Shown here piece after piece: positions 8,871 to 16,538 of a stretch of DNA of 51,191 nt. Each line of letters begins with the position of its first letter. Position 1 is the stretch's first letter. Both the position numbers and the translations under genes were made by a program. This DNA comes from a virus: positions 1 to 51,191 of IMG/VR virus record IMGVR_UViG_3300033153_012783. The stretch is one strand, 5' to 3'. The notes beneath the pieces were generated by a model. That model was not told where the DNA came from and made no database searches. It saw only the letters and a list, made by a program, of their open reading frames with translations.

Positions 8871-8902
8871 AAATGCAGGGGTGTAAAAGCTCCTGCATTT
8901 TT
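8871..8902 (+). terminator. Rho-independent terminator after decoration-type gene
   Basis: A 9-bp perfect stem AAATGCAGG/CCTGCATTT (8871-8879 with 8892-8900) with a 12-base loop merges into a T tract. The loop core GGGGTGTAAAAGC matches the previous terminator, so the two are probably duplicates with diverged stems. Confidence 0.8.
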
Positions 8903-8913
8903 CACATCTAAAA

Positions 8914-8926
8914 GGGGTAAATTATG
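8914..8926 (+). promoter_or_regulatory. Recurring ribosome-binding leader GGGGTAAATTATG, copy 2
   Basis: This is identical to 4429-4441 and to the minus-strand copy at 30676-30688. It immediately follows a terminator, so it may be the 5' end of a re-initiated or read-through message. Confidence 0.6.
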
Positions 8927-9409
8927 CAACATGTTAAATTTAAAGAAGCCGGTAAGTGGGCTGATCGTCCATGTGATCCAATTTTAGAAGTTGAGGCTGG
9001 CCAAACAGTTCTTGTGTCTGATGCCCTGGCCAAAATTGTTGTCGACGATGCCAAGAAAGGTAAGCGTGTTGATGATCCTGACGCTGATCCAGAAGCCGCA
9101 GCCAAAAAGGAAGCTGATCGTTTAGAGGCTGAACAAAAAGCCAAAGCTGATGCTGAGGCTCAAGCTAAGGCAGAAGAAGAGGCTCGTATTAAGGCCGAGG
9201 AAGAAGCTAAGGCAGAAGAAGCGCGTCTGGCTGAAGAACAGGCTGCCAAAGACAAAGCGGAGCAGGAAGCCGCTGAGGAGCAGGCTAAAAAAGAGGCTGA
9301 AGAAGCGGCCGCTAAGGAAAAAGCTGATGCCGAGGCTGCCGAAGCTGCTAAAAAAGAAGCCAACAAAACTCCACCAAAAAAAGATAAGGGCAAAGCAGAG
9401 AGTAAATAA
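8924..9409 (+). CDS. Ala/Glu/Lys-rich coiled-coil protein
   Basis: The 161-residue product has a globular N-terminus of about 50 residues (FKEAGKWADRPCDPILEVEA, DALAKIVVDDAKKG). A long Ala-Glu-Lys repeat tract from about 55 to 150 follows and should form a single alpha helix or coiled coil. The tract is built from short EEA/KAE/AAKK units and is compositionally like TolA linkers, so the similarity is probably compositional. It lies between the capsid and connector genes; short proteins of this kind are found there in other phages. The role is unknown. Confidence 0.65.
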   Translation: MQHVKFKEAGKWADRPCDPILEVEAGQTVLVSDALAKIVVDDAKKGKRVDDPDADPEAAAKKEADRLEAEQKAKADAEAQAKAEEEARIKAEEEAKAEEARLAEEQAAKDKAEQEAAEEQAKKEAEEAAAKEKADAEAAEAAKKEANKTPPKKDKGKAESK

Positions 9410-9966
9410 TGTCCGATCTTTATACGCGAACCAATGCAGGGACGAGCCCGGTCTTACTTGCCGATGTTAAATCGTATTTAAAACAAACATCGACTGCCGA
9501 TGATGGTCTGATTCAGGTATTTATTGATTCAGCGACTGAATACGGTGAGACTTATACAGGCCGGGCTTTTCGCAAACAAACATGGACGTTGCTAATTGAT
9601 GCATTCGCTAATCGGATTGCTCTCAACAGAAACCCGATTGATGCCATAACAACCGTCAAATATCTCGTCAGTGACGTCCTGACCACTATTGTCGATACGG
9701 TTTATTATCTGAAAAAGAATGTCCAGTGCGGTGAAATCCTGTTAAAAGAGGATCAGGACTGGCCAACAGACCTAGATGAGATTGAGCATGGCATTGAAAT
9801 TATCTTTACGACCGTTGCTTACCAAGATATAAATCGCATCAAAGATGCTCTGTATCGCCATGTAGCCTATTTGTACACTAATCGCGGTGATTGTGATGTG
9901 GAGTCAGCAGGCAAAGCATCGGGCGCTGACGCCATTTACGATTTATTCCGCATCCCCAGGGTTTAG
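9409..9966 (+). CDS. Head-tail connector, HK97 gp6-like
   Basis: The 185-residue protein resembles the gp6-like connector that binds under the portal. The N-terminus has the typical LADVKSYLKQTSTADDGLIQ followed by IDSATEYGETYTGRAF, a helical region beginning most of these proteins. A beta hairpin segment (NPIDAITTVKYL) and a closing helix (RIKDALYRHVAYLYTNRG) complete the pattern. It starts at a TAATG overlap with the previous gene and is followed, after one large unusual gene, by the head-closure protein. Confidence 0.8.
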   Translation: MSDLYTRTNAGTSPVLLADVKSYLKQTSTADDGLIQVFIDSATEYGETYTGRAFRKQTWTLLIDAFANRIALNRNPIDAITTVKYLVSDVLTTIVDTVYYLKKNVQCGEILLKEDQDWPTDLDEIEHGIEIIFTTVAYQDINRIKDALYRHVAYLYTNRGDCDVESAGKASGADAIYDLFRIPRV

Positions 9967-9968
9967 TC

Positions 9969-11702
9969 ATGTCTGACAGTGTGATTATTACTGTCAAAAA
10001 TAATGATTGGACGGATATATCCTCCGATATTAATAATGGATATTTCACTAATCACGCAGATCAATATATTTTATATGTTGAAGCATCCATCAAGCCTGAT
10101 GCAGATATAGCAATAGGCCACAGGTTAAATCCTGGCGCAGAAAAAACATTTTACTTATCTGGTAAGCAAAAAATATGGGCAAGGGTTGTCAGTACGCTCA
10201 ATAATAATGCGCCTGTTGTCGTTACAGATAGCGATCCGGTCCCAGTAAATACTCAATTAAATCAATCTGCCTTTGGTGACCTGAAAGTCTCTGAAATGAC
10301 CCCAGTCGTTCAGATAAGTGCTGAATATGGTTTATTAAATCAGGTTTTAACTGTAATCGATGAGGGGGCAAGTGGCACTACTACGGTGGTGGATAATAAA
10401 TTCACGTCCCAATCAGGAACAGCATCTGATGGTCTCGCTGCCATCTTAACGTCTAGATTATTATCTTATAGGCCAGGGCAGGGAGCCGTCGCCAGACTCA
10501 CATCATTATTCTCAGCCGGTGTTGCCAATAGCCGTCAATTGGCCGGAATGATTACAGCGGAAAACTCTTTTGCATTTGGATTTATCGGTGCTGACTTCGG
10601 AATTATCCATACTCATGATGGAGAAAGCGAATATCAGGAATTAACAATCACGACACCGGCATCTGGGTCTGAAAATGCTACTGTTACTGTGAATGGTGTT
10701 GCCTATACGGTGCCACTGACTGCAGGAACGGTTCAACATAATGCTTTTGAGATAGCGGAAAGTTTAGAATCGCAAGTTCCAAACTATGATTTCACATCAA
10801 ATAATGATCAGGTATTAGCACAAGCTTTGATCAATGATCCTGCTGGGTCATTCGCATTTTCAAGTTCGACCGCTGTTGCAACATGGGCACAAATAGCAGC
10901 TGGGCTATTCCCAGAAACCGATTTTACACCGCAAGCCGATTGGTCCCAAGAATCATTACTTTCTGGAGATAGCCCTCTTGATCCATTGAAAGGGAACGTT
11001 TACCAAGTTCAGGTTCAATATTTGGGTTTTGGTGCAATTAAATTTTATGTCGAAAATCCAGATAAAGATGAAGGCTCTGGAGATTTTATTCTTGTGCATA
11101 TTATTAGATATGCAAATACCGCAACAATACCTAGCGTTACTAACCCATCATTTAGAATAGGATGGGTGGCCAGGAACTTCGGTAATACAACGAATTTAAC
11201 TGTTGCTGGATCATCGGCTGCTGGTTTTATTGAGGGTAAAGTAAAAATTACTACCCCACCAAGATCAGATGATAATGATCAAATTAATGTTGATACAACA
11301 TTGACCAATATTCTTGCATTCAGGAATAGACTTAATTTTGGCGGGAAAAGAAATAGGGCAGAACTTAAACCGTTATTACTCAGCCTATCAACACAGGCAG
11401 TTAAATCGGCATTCTTCCAGATCATTGCTAACCCGGTCTTTGGTGGCGATATGGATTTCAACTATATCGATAAAGACAACTCAATTATGGAAACGGCGAA
11501 AGATAAGGTCTCTGTAACTGGAGGTCAATTAGTTGGTGGTATCACTGTTGTTGCTGGTTCATCAGAATTGGTAGAATTTAATATTAGGGATGATATAGAG
11601 TTTTTTTCTGGTCCAGGACAAGTATTCAGTATTGCCGCGAGAGTATCTGGTGGCGCGGCTGCTGATATGCAGGCAACTGGAACATGGGTGGAGGATATCT
11701 AA
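9969..11702 (+). CDS. Large virion protein inserted in the neck module, 577 aa
   Basis: I cannot assign a family. The product is beta-rich with many Thr, Ser, Asn and Gly residues and no membrane or coiled-coil segment. The N-terminal 80 residues look like a small beta domain (VIITVKNNDWTDISSDI; YILYVEASIKPDADIAIGH). The central part, about 145-300, carries RPGQGAVARLTSLFSAG and GFIGADFGIIHTHDGE; the C-terminal part has GQVFSIAARVSGGAA. It separates the connector from the head-closure gene, which are normally adjacent, so it is probably a collar, whisker or decoration protein. That role is inferred from position alone. Confidence 0.6.
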   Translation: MSDSVIITVKNNDWTDISSDINNGYFTNHADQYILYVEASIKPDADIAIGHRLNPGAEKTFYLSGKQKIWARVVSTLNNNAPVVVTDSDPVPVNTQLNQSAFGDLKVSEMTPVVQISAEYGLLNQVLTVIDEGASGTTTVVDNKFTSQSGTASDGLAAILTSRLLSYRPGQGAVARLTSLFSAGVANSRQLAGMITAENSFAFGFIGADFGIIHTHDGESEYQELTITTPASGSENATVTVNGVAYTVPLTAGTVQHNAFEIAESLESQVPNYDFTSNNDQVLAQALINDPAGSFAFSSSTAVATWAQIAAGLFPETDFTPQADWSQESLLSGDSPLDPLKGNVYQVQVQYLGFGAIKFYVENPDKDEGSGDFILVHIIRYANTATIPSVTNPSFRIGWVARNFGNTTNLTVAGSSAAGFIEGKVKITTPPRSDDNDQINVDTTLTNILAFRNRLNFGGKRNRAELKPLLLSLSTQAVKSAFFQIIANPVFGGDMDFNYIDKDNSIMETAKDKVSVTGGQLVGGITVVAGSSELVEFNIRDDIEFFSGPGQVFSIAARVSGGAAADMQATGTWVEDI

Positions 11703-12091
11703 TGCCTAAATGCCAAAAAATTCAACGTAAGAAGCGCCAGGTCTGTATTGGCGATATGAATGAGCAGATTATCCTGCAGGACAGGGGAATCGGTGAGCCG
11801 TTATTTGGTAGCGTTGATTTCGGTGAGGATTTTACTAACATCGATACAGTATGGGCGGCTATCAATACCGTCAGCGGGAAAACTTTCTTCGATGGCGTTA
11901 ATACTGAAACCAATATTACCCATGAATTCTTTATCAGGTTTGATGCCAGCGTATCAGCAGAAACTTGGGTTGAATGGAATTCCAGACGGTTTGATATACT
12001 TAATCCTGAAGATTACGATGGCCGAAAGGAATTCATGAAGTTAACCTGTGCGGAACGTGGCGCCAAAACCATTGAGGCAACTAAGGCCTGA
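11702..12091 (+). CDS. Head closure / head-tail joining protein, SPP1 gp16-like
   Basis: The 129-residue protein fits the head-tail joining family. After a basic N-terminal extension it has GDMNEQIILQDR, then VWAAINTVSGKTFFDGV, and the conserved end with a Trp-Asn-Arg segment (WVEWNSRRFDILNPEDYDGR) followed by KLTCAERG. ATG at 11702 is chosen because GGAGG lies 8 bases upstream; the in-frame ATG at 11684 lies inside the previous gene. It closes the portal before tail joining and precedes the tail-completion genes. Confidence 0.82.
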   Translation: MPKCQKIQRKKRQVCIGDMNEQIILQDRGIGEPLFGSVDFGEDFTNIDTVWAAINTVSGKTFFDGVNTETNITHEFFIRFDASVSAETWVEWNSRRFDILNPEDYDGRKEFMKLTCAERGAKTIEATKA

Positions 12092-12095
12092 TGCT

Positions 12096-12560
12096 ATGAG
12101 CGTTCAATTCAAAGAGGATCCAAAAAATAAGGTCGTTTATGCTAAGATTGAGAACCTGGGTAAGATTACCAGTCGATCGATCAGGCAAGGTTTTTTTATG
12201 CTGGGCAAGGATTTAAAGCGAACCGCCAACAAGAATATCCTCAGTAAGCCAAAGGGCGGCAAGGTTTATATCGCTCGGACCAGAAGTGGTAGACGACGCA
12301 GGCATAGAGCCTCTGCTCCTGGTGAATCCCATGCCAATCGTTCAGGCATGCTGCGCCGTAGTCTTGGCTGGAAAGTTAATGGTTCAAAATCCATGGAATT
12401 CGGCTATGGTGTAGATAAACCCGCGCCTGACTACGGCAAATTCGTTGAAGATGGTACTTTTAAAATGAAGCCTCGTCCTTCTTTGGCAATAGCTGTGAAG
12501 CAGACTAACAGAAATAGTGAATTGTACGTTGGCCAAATGTTTGAGAAATTGACCCGATGA
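12096..12560 (+). CDS. Neck/tail completion protein, HK97 gp10-like
   Basis: The 154-residue basic protein belongs to the HK97-gp10-type or Mu virion-morphogenesis-like group. Features are an early helix (IRQGFFMLGKDLKRTANKNI), a basic Arg-rich loop (RSGRRRRHRASAPGE), SGMLRRSLGW, and the terminal DYGKFVEDGTFKMKPRPSL, where the Y..FVE.GT..M..RP pattern is diagnostic. Start ATG at 12096 lies just after the previous stop. The stop overlaps the next ATG by 4 bp. Confidence 0.82.
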   Translation: MSVQFKEDPKNKVVYAKIENLGKITSRSIRQGFFMLGKDLKRTANKNILSKPKGGKVYIARTRSGRRRRHRASAPGESHANRSGMLRRSLGWKVNGSKSMEFGYGVDKPAPDYGKFVEDGTFKMKPRPSLAIAVKQTNRNSELYVGQMFEKLTR

Positions 12561-13654
12561 AAGCCGAGGACATAATCAATCAGTTGGCGATCGCTCTGCC
12601 AAACTTCTCTGATAAATTCACCGCGAATTTTGATATCACCAGCCTGACCCGTAGCGGAACAACCGTCACGGCAGTTACCAGCGCAGTCCACAACCTGGTT
12701 GCGAATAAGCAGGTCAATATCATTGGTGCGAAAACGCCAATAAATATATCCACACTTACCCGGGCAGGCGTTATCGGCACATTAGTCACCGACGCTGATC
12801 ATGATATGACGGAGGTTTATTCGGCCAATGTTGAGTTAAATGGATCGACAGAGGCTGAATTCAACGGCACATTTATCGTTTTATCAGTTCCAAATCGTCG
12901 CACGATCACATTCACTATGACTGACTCTGGACCTACCACGGCGACAGGCAGTCCACTCCTGCTAAATGGTTCGTCTTATCTGAAGCAATACAACGGTCTG
13001 AAAGAGGTCGACACAGTCCCATCCACGACGTCATTTACTTTTGAAATCACTGATACCACGTTATTCACACCGGCTGCAGGCACTATCAAGGCAAAGACTG
13101 ATCCCAGGATATCGGGCGCCATATCAGTTGAGCGTATTGTCGATGCTTATACCAAAAAGGCACAGGATGAATATTGGGCATTTGTTGTCCTGGGCGATGT
13201 GTTCGCTTCAAAAAGCAGAAAAATTGAATCAGATGCTACAGATAATCAACAGCGTGGAAATGAATTCAGACAGCAGATAATCCAGCCTTTTACCATCGTT
13301 GTGGCGATACCTACTAAGACAGAAATTGCTGCGAGGGCTGCCAGGGATGAGGCTGAAGATTTGATGAGACCTATTTGCCGGTCGGTATTATTCAAAAAAT
13401 TCGATTCTCAGTTATTTGTCGGTGCACAAAATCCATCCCAGTTTGTTGACCATGGCTTTACAGCATATAACTCTGCTTTTTACATCCATTCCTATAACTT
13501 CGAGTCGACGGCTGACATTACATTTGATGATACTGTAGGCTATGATGATGACGTAGCCTTTCGAGATATCATTACAAATATGACGATCGACCTTGGCACA
13601 AGAGAAGATCCTCTCACAGCAAACATTGATCTGGATGATGAAATATTACCTTGA
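12557..13654 (+). CDS. Probable tail terminator with nested Ig-like insertions
   Basis: The position between the gp10-like gene and the sheath gene suggests the tail-terminator (gpU / Mu gp37) slot. Residues 1-26 and about 185-365 (RISGAISVERIVDAYTKKAQ; the D..AEDLMRPICRSVLF helix) would form that protein. Residues 27-183 are a foreign-looking beta region: one module begins ITSLTRSGTTVTAV..HNLV, is interrupted at about 65 by a second (ISTLTRAGVIGTLVTDADHD to TTATGSPLL), and resumes at YNGLKEVDTVPSTTSFTF. A related module occurs in baseplate J. The terminator assignment is by position; the insertion is seen directly. Confidence 0.65.
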   Translation: MKAEDIINQLAIALPNFSDKFTANFDITSLTRSGTTVTAVTSAVHNLVANKQVNIIGAKTPINISTLTRAGVIGTLVTDADHDMTEVYSANVELNGSTEAEFNGTFIVLSVPNRRTITFTMTDSGPTTATGSPLLLNGSSYLKQYNGLKEVDTVPSTTSFTFEITDTTLFTPAAGTIKAKTDPRISGAISVERIVDAYTKKAQDEYWAFVVLGDVFASKSRKIESDATDNQQRGNEFRQQIIQPFTIVVAIPTKTEIAARAARDEAEDLMRPICRSVLFKKFDSQLFVGAQNPSQFVDHGFTAYNSAFYIHSYNFESTADITFDDTVGYDDDVAFRDIITNMTIDLGTREDPLTANIDLDDEILP

Positions 13655-13669
13655 TAGAAGGATATTGAA

Positions 13670-13933
13670 ATGCCAACTATACTGATTAAGATTAATAAAC
13701 CGATCGATGGCCATAAATCTGGCGAAGAAATCAAAGTTGAGAGCGATGAATTCGGAACACCATTACAACATTCATGGCGTCGACGTTTAAAGGATGCTGA
13801 ATTTGATCAGTGCTGTGAAGTCGTGGAGCCTGTTGGCATATTAGATTTATCATCATCAGATGAACCGGAAAAAAAGACGTCAGACAAGCCCAAGCGCAGT
13901 TCAAAAACCAAACATCAGGAGACTGAAAAATGA
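13670..13933 (+). CDS. Mu gp38 / DUF2635-like small protein before the sheath
   Basis: The 87-residue protein directly precedes the sheath gene, the position of Mu gp38-type proteins. The segment PLQHSWRRRLKDAEFD resembles their conserved W.RRL.DA core. The N-terminus is a short beta hairpin (TILIKINKPIDGHKSG), and the C-terminal 30 residues are charged and probably disordered. Known relatives have no defined function. It overlaps the sheath start by 4 bp. Confidence 0.6.
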   Translation: MPTILIKINKPIDGHKSGEEIKVESDEFGTPLQHSWRRRLKDAEFDQCCEVVEPVGILDLSSSDEPEKKTSDKPKRSSKTKHQETEK

Positions 13934-15477
13934 CCATCGTGGCGCAACCTAAAGTATCGGTAAATATCGTCAATGCTTCACAAGCGGTGGAGAACACTGT
14001 TCAGAAAGTTCTCTTTGTTGGCCAGAAGGTCGCTGCAGGCTCCGCGGTTTCTGGTGACCTGCAGGAAAATATCCTTAACGATAATTCCGAAGATACATTA
14101 TTCGGTGTTAATTCAATGCTGGCCGGCATGATTCGAGCCGCAAAGAAAGAAAACAAAATTACCATCATGGATGCCATCGGACTTGATGATGCGGCTGGTA
14201 CCGCAGCCACTGGCACGATTGTCCTCGTTGGTACAGCGACAGAGGCTGGCACACTGGAAGTGATTATCGGATCTGAGAAGAATCACAAATACAGCATTGC
14301 TGTGGCATCGGCTGATTCAATTACTGATATCGGTGATGATATCGAGGCCGCAATACTGGCTGATCTGGATTGCCCGACGACAGCTGCGAATGTTGCCGGC
14401 ACAATTACTATGACTGCCGATAATCTTGGTACCTTGGGCGACGATATCGGAATAAGTATCTCTGGTACGGTAGCCGGAATAACGCATTCAGTGACCGCCA
14501 TGACGGGCGGTGCCACTGATCCAACATTAACCAGTGTCCTAGATGTGGTAGGTGAGAATCGTTACCAGACTATCATCTGGCCATATTCTGCCGATACTAG
14601 CGCCCTGAGAACCTTTCTGGATACCCGTTTCAACGTGGATAATAAGGTTCAGGACGGCATTGGTATCACGGCCTCTCAAGATAGCCTGTCGAACCACAAT
14701 GCCCTGCTGACGGCTCTTAACAGCGAAAGTCTGACTTATTTCACCGATAAGCTTGAGTCTGAAACCTCCTATAAGGGCCCAGCCATGATGGAGTTATCAC
14801 CGGTTAAATCATCCCAGTTTGGCGCCATACGCGCTCTCAGGCTGACAGACGGGGCAAGTATCTCCCAGTTCATCATTGCCACTAACGGCCCCAGTGACTC
14901 ATTTGGCGGCCCTGCGCTGGCTTCCAAGCCCTATTTCAACACCACCATGCCGAATTTGCCTTTAATTGGTGCAGGCCGCGGCTGGAATGATACTGAAATC
15001 GAGCAATTGCATGATAATGGCGGGTCTGTATTGGGCAATAATACAGCCGGCAATACCTCGATCGTCGGGGAAGTGGTCACCACATATAAAACTGATTCAG
15101 CCGGTAACCCTGATGTCAGCTTTAAATATATGAATTATGTGGATACCGCCAGCAATGCCCGGGAATATTTCTTTAATAACCTGAAGGCTCGGTTTGCACA
15201 ATCCAGACTGACAGAAGGTGATGTGATCCGAGGCCGTGATATGGCCAATGATCTGACTATCATTACATTCTGTGAAAAGCTGTATCAGGACTTATCCGGC
15301 CCTGATTATGTTCTTGTCCAGGCTGGTGAGACGGCGTTCAAGTTCTTTAAGGACAATATTACGGTCACTCTGGATCTGGCCAGTGGTCGCGCCACAATCA
15401 ATATGACGGCGCCTATCGTAACTCAGCTGAGAGAAATCCTGGCCACATTCAAGATTGCTTTCAGCACAACCTCATAA
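13930..15477 (+). CDS. Contractile tail sheath protein, Mu gpL-like
   Basis: The 515-residue protein identifies the phage as a myovirus. It begins with the typical N-terminus (VSVNIVNASQAVENTVQKVL, GQKVAAGSA). The middle has the YQTIIWPYSADTSALRTFLD and GPAMMELSPVKSSQFG segments of Mu-type sheaths, and the end has the conserved core (LKARFAQSRLTEGDVIRG, MANDLTIITFCEKLYQDLSG, REILATFKIAF). Residues about 75-195 form a Gly/Ala/Thr-rich surface domain. It is followed by the tube gene, as expected. Confidence 0.92.
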   Translation: MTIVAQPKVSVNIVNASQAVENTVQKVLFVGQKVAAGSAVSGDLQENILNDNSEDTLFGVNSMLAGMIRAAKKENKITIMDAIGLDDAAGTAATGTIVLVGTATEAGTLEVIIGSEKNHKYSIAVASADSITDIGDDIEAAILADLDCPTTAANVAGTITMTADNLGTLGDDIGISISGTVAGITHSVTAMTGGATDPTLTSVLDVVGENRYQTIIWPYSADTSALRTFLDTRFNVDNKVQDGIGITASQDSLSNHNALLTALNSESLTYFTDKLESETSYKGPAMMELSPVKSSQFGAIRALRLTDGASISQFIIATNGPSDSFGGPALASKPYFNTTMPNLPLIGAGRGWNDTEIEQLHDNGGSVLGNNTAGNTSIVGEVVTTYKTDSAGNPDVSFKYMNYVDTASNAREYFFNNLKARFAQSRLTEGDVIRGRDMANDLTIITFCEKLYQDLSGPDYVLVQAGETAFKFFKDNITVTLDLASGRATINMTAPIVTQLREILATFKIAFSTTS

Positions 15478-15519
15478 TTTATTTATTCAATTATTTATTG
15501 AAGATAGGAGATTAATGTA

Positions 15520-15912
15520 ATGGGAATCCAAGTCGCTGATGCCGCTGTCACGGTTAATAATAATGTTGTGGCCATCGTTCCGAATTCATTGGTATTCACC
15601 GAAGGTAAGGGTGAGCAGACCATGAGGGCTGCATCAGCCGGTGGTGGCCAGGTAGAGCCAGTATATTCAAACAACATTGAAACCAATCTGTCCATGTGTC
15701 GATTCGATCTACCGGCCACGGTCGAAAATATTGAGCTTGCCCGGGAATGGAAATCAAATTCTAATCAAAATCTGGTGCAGATTGCCGGCAGAACTGCTGA
15801 AGGTAATGTCACTCGCACCTTTACACAGGCCGCTTTGTTAGCTGATTATGAAGTTCCACTTGGTTCTGATACGAATATCACCGTAGAATTCAAAGCCAAC
15901 CCAGCAATTTAA
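15520..15912 (+). CDS. Tail tube protein, Mu gpM-like
   Basis: The 130-residue beta-rich protein follows the sheath gene. GIQVADAAVTVNNNVVAIVP, FTEGKGEQTMRAASAGGGQV, and the later FDLPATVENIELAREWKSN match the general pattern of Mu-type tube proteins, which stack as hexamers inside the sheath. AGGAG lies 9 bases before the ATG. The tail chaperone gene follows. Confidence 0.85.
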   Translation: MGIQVADAAVTVNNNVVAIVPNSLVFTEGKGEQTMRAASAGGGQVEPVYSNNIETNLSMCRFDLPATVENIELAREWKSNSNQNLVQIAGRTAEGNVTRTFTQAALLADYEVPLGSDTNITVEFKANPAI

Positions 15913-15939
15913 TAATTTATCATCAAGGGGTAAGGGATA

Positions 15940-16383
15940 ATGCAGGAAGAAATTACTTTTAATTTGACGGAGCCGTTTAACTATGCAGAAAAAGGTGAAC
16001 AGGTAGAAGCAAAATTCATCACTTTAAAGGCACCAACATCAAGGAATATGAGCCATATTGCATTTCTGAAACAGGCTTTTTATCGGGCACTTCCAAAAAA
16101 TCAGGAAGTAAAAAATCAGGATGATGTAAAAAAAGATGATGAAATTACCGGTGAAGATATTATGACCATATTATCGGCATCGATGGATGTTGAATTATCA
16201 TCAGTTCTGGTAACAGCAAAGGAATTATTCGCATCAAAAGATATCGCTCTTGTTGATGGTGAAACAAAGGTTACCAAACCAATATTGGATGATATGGGCC
16301 CTGATGATTTTTTTGCTATGACTGGAGAATATCTCGCAAATTTTATCCTTGCTTCGGTATTGCAGAAGATGAACAACGCCTGA
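15940..16383 (+). CDS. Tail assembly chaperone, short form
   Basis: The 147-residue protein sits between the tube and tape-measure genes, the conserved position of tail chaperones (Mu gp41, lambda G). It is helical and acidic, with an N-terminal FNLTEPFNYAEKGEQ typical of these proteins and a Glu/Asp/Lys-rich region. The C-terminus (DDFFAMTGEYLANFILASVL) contains two in-frame -1 slippery heptamers, T_TTT_TTT at 16308 and A_AAT_TTT at 16338. It is preceded by AAGGGGTAAGGGATA. Confidence 0.85.
   Translation: MQEEITFNLTEPFNYAEKGEQVEAKFITLKAPTSRNMSHIAFLKQAFYRALPKNQEVKNQDDVKKDDEITGEDIMTILSASMDVELSSVLVTAKELFASKDIALVDGETKVTKPILDDMGPDDFFAMTGEYLANFILASVLQKMNNA
16308..16344 (+). promoter_or_regulatory. 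Candidate -1 frameshift sites in tail chaperone mRNA
   Basis: The heptamer T_TTT_TTT at 16308-16314 and A_AAT_TTT at 16338-16344 both fit X_XXY_YYZ in the chaperone frame. From either site the -1 frame is open to 16538, and the zero frame stops at 16381-16383. Which one is used cannot be told by eye. Confidence 0.75.
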
Positions 16384-16538
16384 TTAGCAAGATTGTCGAC
16401 CTGGTTGCATTCTTTGAAGGCGGTGTTGATTATCACAAAATAAGAGATACACCATTACCGGAGCTGTCAATACTTTATAATGAGGCTCTCAGGATTGATA
16501 AGAAACGGCTTGAGGCAATAAGGAAAGGCAAATCATGA
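16314..16538 (+). CDS. Tail assembly chaperone extension (T part of G-T fusion), -1 frame
   Basis: This frame has no start codon of its own with a good ribosome site. It is open from the slippery sites to TGA at 16536-16538, which overlaps the tape-measure start. The downstream part (EDEQRLISKIVDLVAFFEGG, then LSILYNEALRIDKKRLEAI) is helical and coding-like. It is the expected second part of a frameshifted chaperone, which in other phages recruits tube subunits to the tape measure. With a slip at 16338 the fusion is about 199 residues. Confidence 0.8.
   Translation, partial: CYDWRISRKFYPCFGIAEDEQRLISKIVDLVAFFEGGVDYHKIRDTPLPELSILYNEALRIDKKRLEAIRKGKS

Noticed and set aside
9150-9470. Arg/Lys/Leu-rich frame overlapping the Ala/Glu/Lys gene
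   Set aside because: It is a +1 shadow of the repetitive GCT/GAA/AAA codons, not a real basic protein.
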